Positions 59,870 through 64,000 of a stretch of DNA of 64,000 nt are shown piece by piece. The stretch spans positions 1 through 64,000 of the forward strand of contig CAZRPU010000005.1 in NCBI GenBank assembly GCA_964602055.1, in the 5' to 3' direction. The notes beneath the pieces were generated by a model that searched no databases, was not told where the DNA came from, and saw only the letters and a program-made list of their open reading frames with translations. This stretch comes from JACPLA01 sp964602055. Its GTDB lineage: Bacteria; Bacteroidota; Ignavibacteria; UBA10030. The translations under genes and the position numbers were made by a program. How positions within the stretch are numbered: position 1 is the stretch's first letter; each line of letters opens with the position of its first letter.

Positions 59870-59953
59870 AGAAGGCTAAAGCCTTCTTCTACCGGGAATG
59901 ACAGAAAGCTGAAGCTTTCTTCTACGGGGAATGGCAGAAGGCTGAAGCCTTCT
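59870..59953. repeat. Three tandem 33-base palindromic units
   Basis: Three 18-base palindromes at 59870-59887, 59903-59920 and 59936-59953 recur every 33 bases, joined by conserved linkers containing TCTAC and GGGAATG. Each is an 8-bp stem with a 2-base loop (AGAAGGCT-NN-AGCCTTCT). The middle copy has AGAAAGCT paired with AGCTTTCT: a G to A change matched by a C to T change, so pairing is kept. The array starts 15 bases past the gatC stop. Confidence 0.9.
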
Positions 59954-59968
59954 TCTACCTGTTTCCTT

Positions 59969-60271
59969 TCACTTCTTCCTCTCCTCGCCAATCACCTTCG
60001 GCACCTTGAAGAATTTGTCCGTCTTGGCCGGTGCATTGTTCAATGCTTCTTCCGAGGAAAGTCCGGGCTCGACCGTGTCTTCGCGAAAACGGTTTCCCGT
60101 TTCGATCACCTGGGTCAACGGCTCGACGTTTTCCGTATCGAGCTTGTTCAACTGCTCGATGTAGGCAAGAATCCTGTTCAACTGGTGCGTCAGAAGCTCT
60201 TTTTCCGCTTCGGTAAACTCCAATCGTGCAAGACCAGCGATATGTTCGACATCTTTAATGGTGACCGACAC
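59969..60271 (-). CDS. gatC: Asp-tRNA(Asn)/Glu-tRNA(Gln) amidotransferase subunit C
   Basis: A 100-residue subunit that stabilises the GatCAB amidotransferase. It matches the family along its length: VTIKDVEHIAGLARLEFTEAEKELLTHQLNRILAYIEQLNKLDTENVEPLTQV and the C-terminal FFKVPKVI. The start is GTG at 60271 with AGGGA upstream. GatA and GatB are not in the window. It follows plsC by eight bases. Confidence 0.95.
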   Translation of the reverse strand: MSVTIKDVEHIAGLARLEFTEAEKELLTHQLNRILAYIEQLNKLDTENVEPLTQVIETGNRFREDTVEPGLSSEEALNNAPAKTDKFFKVPKVIGEERKK

Positions 60272-60279
60272 GGCGTTCC

Positions 60280-60990
60280 CTATACGGGTTCGACAAAATT
60301 TCCTGCGATGGCCTTGTGCACCTTTTCCATCAGCGTACGTTCAGCATCCTTACCTCCAATGCCATTTGTCGCAATGGGTTTGTCCAGCACCAATTCGATG
60401 GCGGCCGGCCTCACCTTGAGTGACCCCTTTGGCAGAATGCGGAAACTGTTGTTGATTGCAACCGGGACAACAGGGACGCCCGATCGCACGGCAAGGGCAA
60501 ATGCTCCCCTTTTGAACGGCTGGAGTTTCCCCGTCTTCGTTCTCGTCCCTTCGGCGAACAACAGGACGGACGCTCCCTTTCGAATCTGCTCTGCTGCTTT
60601 GTCAAGGCTCTTCAGGGCATCCTTCGGCTTGCCCCTGTCAATGGAAACATACGGCCCCCACTTCAGCGCCCATCCCCAGATAGGAACCCACGTGAGTTCT
60701 TTTTTGAAGACGATTCTGATCTGATCGGGTATCCCGACAATCATGGCAGGGATGTCGAACCAGCTCGCATGATTCGCAACGTAGATGACGCGTTCCATGC
60801 CTTTGATATGCTCGAGACCGCGCACCTCCACGCCAACCTTGAACATTTTCAATATGACTCTTGACCACGCATATGCGGACCAGTGATACAGCTTCCCGCT
60901 CCTCTCCAGGGGAATAGCAATGAGCGCCAAAAGCGAAAGAGGTATTGCCAGAAAAAGAACGATGATGCCTTTGAGCAAGGTCAGGATCAT
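60280..60990 (-). CDS. plsC: 1-acyl-sn-glycerol-3-phosphate acyltransferase
   Basis: A 236-residue membrane acyltransferase of phospholipid synthesis. The ATG at 60990 overlaps the upstream protease stop by four bases. A hydrophobic N-terminus (LLKGIIVLFLAIPLSLLALIAI) is followed by the HX4D motif in YVANHASWFDIP, GPYVSIDRGKPKD, FAEGTRTKTGKLQPFKRGAFALA and GVPVVPVAI. All four PlsC blocks are present. Confidence 0.94.
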   Translation of the reverse strand: MILTLLKGIIVLFLAIPLSLLALIAIPLERSGKLYHWSAYAWSRVILKMFKVGVEVRGLEHIKGMERVIYVANHASWFDIPAMIVGIPDQIRIVFKKELTWVPIWGWALKWGPYVSIDRGKPKDALKSLDKAAEQIRKGASVLLFAEGTRTKTGKLQPFKRGAFALAVRSGVPVVPVAINNSFRILPKGSLKVRPAAIELVLDKPIATNGIGGKDAERTLMEKVHKAIAGNFVEPV

Positions 60991-62183
60991 GCCGTTTGCA
61001 TCCCTTCCAGAAGTCGGATGCGCCGCTCGATCGAAGGATGGCTGTAGAACAGAAACTCCACCCACGGGTGCGGCGCGGGATCTGCAAGATTGATTCGCCC
61101 AAGCTTCCTGAGCGCCGCAATAAAGGCCTCCTTCTTTCCCGTGAGGGCGACCGCAAAGCGGTCTGCTTGCCGTTCGTGCGCCCGGGAAACAACGTTTGAA
61201 AACGGACCCGTGACGAGTGAAAAAAGGCTCAGCCAAACGGCGAGCAACGGGAGGGCTGCAATAGTCTCCATCGAAGCAAAGCCGAACCATGACAGAGTGG
61301 CGGTGTAGAGCGCGGCCGCTCCAAACAGGCCTCCGAACGTACTCAACGCTCCAAGAAGAATCATCGTGCGCAGGTGGCGATGGCTGAAATGTCCCAGTTC
61401 ATGTGCGACCACCAATTCGATCTCATCATCGGTGCAATTGGCAATGAGCGTATCCCCGATGAGAATCCGCCGCGATGTTCCTATGCCCGTGAACGCCGCA
61501 TTCGCCTTTTTCGTATTCTTGCTCATGTTGAAAACATACACACCGGAGACCCTCATCCCCACCTTTTCGCAAAGGGCGATAATACGTTCCTTCAGGACAT
61601 TTTCCTCCAGCGCCTTGAATTTGAAAAAGAGCGGAAACACGAGCACCGGAGCGAGACGGGCAAGGAGGACCGACAGCAGGAAAAGCGCAACCCCAACGGG
61701 AAGCCACCACAGATTTCCGTACGAGCGGAGACTCCAATACAGGAAGAGAAGGACGGGAAGAGCGATGATTGCGCCGACCGTCATCCCCTTCAGCCCTTCC
61801 TTGACCCACTGGGCCGGGGTTTGGTTCGACAAACCGTAGCGGTGCTCCAGCACGTACCCGGAAGATATCTTCAGGGGCAGGAGAAAGAGGCCTTCGATGA
61901 CTCCAAAGAGAAGTGCAAACCCGAGCAGCACCAGGTAATCGTTTTCGACAAAGCGTCGAAGAGTCATTTCAAGAGCCGACGCGAGCCCGGAACCGAGAAT
62001 CACAAGGGTGAGGATGAGGGACAAGACGCCGTTGGCCAGTCCCAGAAGGAGTTTTCTCCGGGAATACTCTTTTGCTTCGGGCTGGCTGGTTCGGGGGTGA
62101 AAATTCTCTTGAAGCTTTGGTGCGATCGGGGGGGCTTCAGTGCTGGGAGGATCTGTTCGTACGGCGAGTCCGGCACGCTCCAT
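60987..62183 (-). CDS. M48 family metallopeptidase (Ste24/HtpX-like)
   Basis: A 398-residue membrane zinc protease. The ATG at 62183 follows an in-frame TTG. About four to five N-terminal and central membrane helices are visible, then an M48 catalytic domain with HEXXH in VVAHELGHFSHRHL, a further pair of helices, and the third-ligand region SRAHERQADRFAVALTG. The pattern RYGLSNQTPAQWVKEGLKG matches CAAX prenyl protease 1 (Ste24) homologues in bacteria, which probably act in membrane-protein quality control. It heads the unit with plsC and gatC. Confidence 0.92.
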   Translation of the reverse strand: MERAGLAVRTDPPSTEAPPIAPKLQENFHPRTSQPEAKEYSRRKLLLGLANGVLSLILTLVILGSGLASALEMTLRRFVENDYLVLLGFALLFGVIEGLFLLPLKISSGYVLEHRYGLSNQTPAQWVKEGLKGMTVGAIIALPVLLFLYWSLRSYGNLWWLPVGVALFLLSVLLARLAPVLVFPLFFKFKALEENVLKERIIALCEKVGMRVSGVYVFNMSKNTKKANAAFTGIGTSRRILIGDTLIANCTDDEIELVVAHELGHFSHRHLRTMILLGALSTFGGLFGAAALYTATLSWFGFASMETIAALPLLAVWLSLFSLVTGPFSNVVSRAHERQADRFAVALTGKKEAFIAALRKLGRINLADPAPHPWVEFLFYSHPSIERRIRLLEGMQTA

Positions 62184-62227
62184 CAACTGTTACACATCGG
62201 AAAGGTGGGGAATTCGGTGGTTTGCTT

Positions 62228-62256
62228 AAAATAGGAAACGCCGGAATGAAAAGCAA
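62228..62256 (-). promoter_or_regulatory. Promoter of the M48-plsC-gatC unit
   Basis: Minus-strand TTGCTT (62251-62256), a 17-base spacer and TATTTT (62228-62233), about 45 bases before the ATG at 62183. Confidence 0.55.
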
Positions 62257-62271
62257 ACGGGGGGCCTAAAA

Positions 62272-62301
62272 GAGGAAGAGAGCCGTGAATGTCCGGCTCT
62301 C
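62272..62301 (-). terminator. Hairpin after the beta-barrel gene, probable terminator
   Basis: GAGAGCCG and CGGCTCTC form a stem of 8 or more bp around an 8-base loop. On the minus strand it is followed by a pyrimidine-rich CTTCCTCTTTT. It lies 28 bases past the stop at 62329. Confidence 0.6.
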
Positions 62302-62328
62302 TCTCTTGACCAACGAACGTCTCAACCA

Positions 62329-62874
62329 TTACAGCTTGTAGGCAATCCCGACATTGAAATAGCCGAGACCATATCCGATTTCGCCGTAGGCTGCGAGCTG
62401 CGGTGAGAAGTAATAGCGCGCTCCGCCATAAAATCCAAAGAGCATATAGCTTCCCGACGCACTTGCCGTAAAGGTACCGAACCCTGTGTTGCCAGAAGCT
62501 GAAGAGGAAACGATGTTGTAGCCCAGCATGGCGCCTGCATACGCATCAAGGTTGCTGTTGTTTTCAAGAAAATGATAGCCACCGCGTGCTCCAATAACGA
62601 TGTAGGAGTATTTCCATTCACCAAAACCTCCGAAATTCTCTTTCGACCCTGCATACCCGACAACGCCACCCAACGAAATCTTCTCTTCGAATCCATATTC
62701 AAACCCGACATGAATCGGCGGAAGGGTCGAAGAACCGTACAATCCCGCCAACCCGAATCCGATACCTCCATGAATCACGTTATTGCCCTTCATATAGGCA
62801 TTCTGTCCGAAAGCCACACCCGTGGCAATCAGGACGAGCACAACAACCAACGCGAGCGCGCGTGTGTTACGCAT
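62329..62874 (-). CDS. Outer-membrane beta-barrel protein
   Basis: A 181-residue exported protein. The ATG at 62874 is preferred over that at 62880 because GGAGG then sits six bases upstream. The signal peptide is ALALVVVLVLIATGVAFGQ. The mature part is made of alternating strands rich in Gly and aromatics (IHVGFEYGFEEKISLGGVVGYAGS, YIVIGARGGYHF, YMLFGFYGGARYYFSPQLAAYGEIGYGLGYFNVGIAYKL). This pattern is typical of eight-stranded OMP_b-brl porins. Ligand and role are unknown. Confidence 0.88.
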   Translation of the reverse strand: MRNTRALALVVVLVLIATGVAFGQNAYMKGNNVIHGGIGFGLAGLYGSSTLPPIHVGFEYGFEEKISLGGVVGYAGSKENFGGFGEWKYSYIVIGARGGYHFLENNSNLDAYAGAMLGYNIVSSSASGNTGFGTFTASASGSYMLFGFYGGARYYFSPQLAAYGEIGYGLGYFNVGIAYKL

Positions 62875-62927
62875 GGACATCCTCCGTTATGAGTGGTTGA
62901 ACGAATCCTTTGAAGAACTGCGCTTCC

Positions 62928-62956
62928 AATATAGCAGTGTGAAAGTCATTAGTCAA
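62928..62956 (-). promoter_or_regulatory. Promoter of the beta-barrel gene
   Basis: Minus-strand TTGACT (62951-62956), a 17-base spacer and TATATT (62928-62933), near consensus. It leaves a leader of about 45 bases with GGAGG. Confidence 0.7.
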
Positions 62957-63072
62957 ATACGTTCATCACCATGACAACTTCGGGAGAAAAAGGACAAATA
63001 TCGGCCAGAAACGGGAAAGATCCATAAAGATTGACGTTCAGAGTGGTTATCACTGCTTCTCCGATTGCAGCC

Positions 63073-64000
63073 TCAGTCATAGATGAGATATTTTTCCCGC
63101 TTGATCTGGAATCGGGCCCTTTGCTGGTCAATCGTCTTGAGTATGGTATCCACATTCCCCTCTTTTGTGAGCATCAGCCGGATTTCATCCGATCCTACGA
63201 CCTTATCAAACATCTGAATCTTCTCAGGCCGGGCACGGGCAAAAATGTCCTGGTCGGGAAACAGCCTAAACAGCGCCTCGAGAATCGAAAACTGGATGAC
63301 GGAAAGTTCCAGTTGCCGGCGGTCCGTGACATGAATCTGCACTCCCTGATACACCAGGCCGGTCGTGTCGAAATAGAACGGCTTGTAGGTAAGCGGCCGG
63401 AATTCCACTCCCCGCAAACCCTGAGAGTTCAGATAGCGCGCCAGGCGGTCGCTTTCTATCCACGGCGCACCGACAAGTTCGAACGGCATTGTGTAACCGA
63501 CGCCCTGATTTGCCGTCCCGAGTTCCCCCAGGAGGCCCGTCATGACATAAAACATGGGGGTTGTCGAGTGGGGGATGTGAGGCGACGGTGGAACCCATGG
63601 CAGTCCGGTGTCGTCCCACCACATGTCTCTTTTCCATCCTTCCAGCGGGACCACGGTCAAGGAACATTTTATTCCCCCGCCGAGCCAACCTTCCCCGTTG
63701 ATCATCTGCGCAAGCTCCCCTGAGGTCATTCCATAGACATACGGAATCGGATACATTCCGACAAAGGATTTGAAACGCTCATCCAGCATGGCGCCCTCGA
63801 CCCTTGCCCCGGTCAGCGGATTGGGCCTGTCGAGGACGATGAAAGGAATGCCTTTTTCTGCAGCAGCTTCCATGGCGTACCCCATGGTGGAAATATAGGT
63901 GTACGACCGCGCCCCGATATCCTGAATGTCATACACCAAAACGTCGATATCCTTCAGCATCTCGGGAGAAGGCTTGCGGTTTTTTCCGTACAGTGAATGC
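63073..64000 (-). CDS. namZ: Exo-beta-N-acetylmuramidase NamZ family protein (DUF1343), 5' part missing
   Basis: The C-terminal 309 residues of a DUF1343 protein; the reading frame runs open off the window edge at 64000, so the N-terminus is missing. NamZ removes terminal N-acetylmuramic acid from peptidoglycan fragments. The visible part starts with SLYGKNRKPSPEMLKDIDVLVYDIQDIGARSYTYISTMG, the best-conserved family block. Then come FIVLDRPNPLTGARVEGAMLD, FVGMYPIPYVYGMTSGELAQM and NQGVGYTMPFELVGAPWIES. It is followed by the beta-barrel gene in a separate unit. Confidence 0.92.
   Translation of the reverse strand, partial: HSLYGKNRKPSPEMLKDIDVLVYDIQDIGARSYTYISTMGYAMEAAAEKGIPFIVLDRPNPLTGARVEGAMLDERFKSFVGMYPIPYVYGMTSGELAQMINGEGWLGGGIKCSLTVVPLEGWKRDMWWDDTGLPWVPPSPHIPHSTTPMFYVMTGLLGELGTANQGVGYTMPFELVGAPWIESDRLARYLNSQGLRGVEFRPLTYKPFYFDTTGLVYQGVQIHVTDRRQLELSVIQFSILEALFRLFPDQDIFARARPEKIQMFDKVVGSDEIRLMLTKEGNVDTILKTIDQQRARFQIKREKYLIYD

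Noticed and set aside
59870..59953. Possible CRISPR array
   Set aside because: The period is 33 bases with no unique spacers, each unit is itself a palindrome, and no cas gene is present.
1..64000. tRNA, rRNA, insertion sequences, prophage or toxin-antitoxin genes
   Set aside because: No cloverleaf-like sequence, rRNA segment, transposase or integrase motif, or short toxin/antitoxin pair was recognised when reading both strands; a covariance-model search would be needed to exclude small RNAs.

Overview
The window reads as a chromosomal segment of a member of the Bacteroidota, in the broad FCB sense. The evidence is a full-length SprA (type IX secretion translocon), a PorX-type response regulator with a PglZ domain directly downstream of it, and two secreted proteins ending in type IX sorting domains of the 'YPNPFN' type. 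That sorting-domain style is common in the Ignavibacteria/Kryptonia/Kapabacteria branch, so a non-Bacteroidia lineage is my best guess (inference). The outer-membrane outfit (KdsB, LptF/LptG, TolC, beta-barrels, Wza) shows a diderm. Nearly all genes are on the minus strand, tightly packed, often with 4-base ATGA start/stop overlaps. No rRNA, tRNA, CRISPR array, transposase or phage gene was seen, and no gene-free stretch exceeds 300 bases.

Layout. 110-14060: one long minus-strand exopolysaccharide/O-antigen operon (rmlB, Wza, Wzz, Wzy, two Wzx flippases, three glycosyltransferases, a methyltransferase and the initiating sugar-phosphate transferase last), with a clear promoter at 14240-14268. 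14275-17469: outer-membrane-like protein, LytR_C protein, RsfS and ArgS. 17605-30664: a run of eight genes, sprA, porX, tsaE, tsaB, accD, arginase, panC and a sugar nucleotidyltransferase. 30831-31836: small response regulator and pdxH. 31968-34459 (plus strand): LptF/LptG permease pair, apparently leaderless. 34463-35593: a T9SS cargo protein with a lamin-tail domain. 35695-42750: a TetR-controlled efflux operon resembling E. coli ybhGFSR, but with the double ATPase split into two genes and a TolC gene between them. 42946-44148: M24 peptidase. 44254-48144: an uncharacterised four-gene operon of two paralogous ATP-grasp ligases, a GNAT acetyltransferase and a lysine 2,3-aminomutase-type radical SAM enzyme. 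48395-52321: zinc-ribbon membrane protein, RecG, UPF0173 hydrolase and a half-size EamA protein. 52577-54780: response regulator and exported amidohydrolase. 55057-57310: small T9SS cargo protein, a lipoprotein and an exported protein. 57307-62183: KdsB, PyrG, GatC, PlsC and an M48 protease. 62329-64000: a beta-barrel protein and a NamZ (DUF1343) muramidase cut by the window edge.

How it works together. Two themes dominate: envelope building and export (exopolysaccharide, LPS transport, KDO activation, T9SS, efflux), and core metabolism co-transcribed with it. Many promoters can be read directly as TTGACA-like/N16-17/TATNNT pairs. The best candidate for an undescribed system is the KamA/GNAT/double ATP-grasp operon: it has its own promoter, a small inverted repeat over the predicted transcription start and flanking terminators, and its enzymes suggest ligation of an acylated beta-amino acid into an unknown small molecule or peptide.
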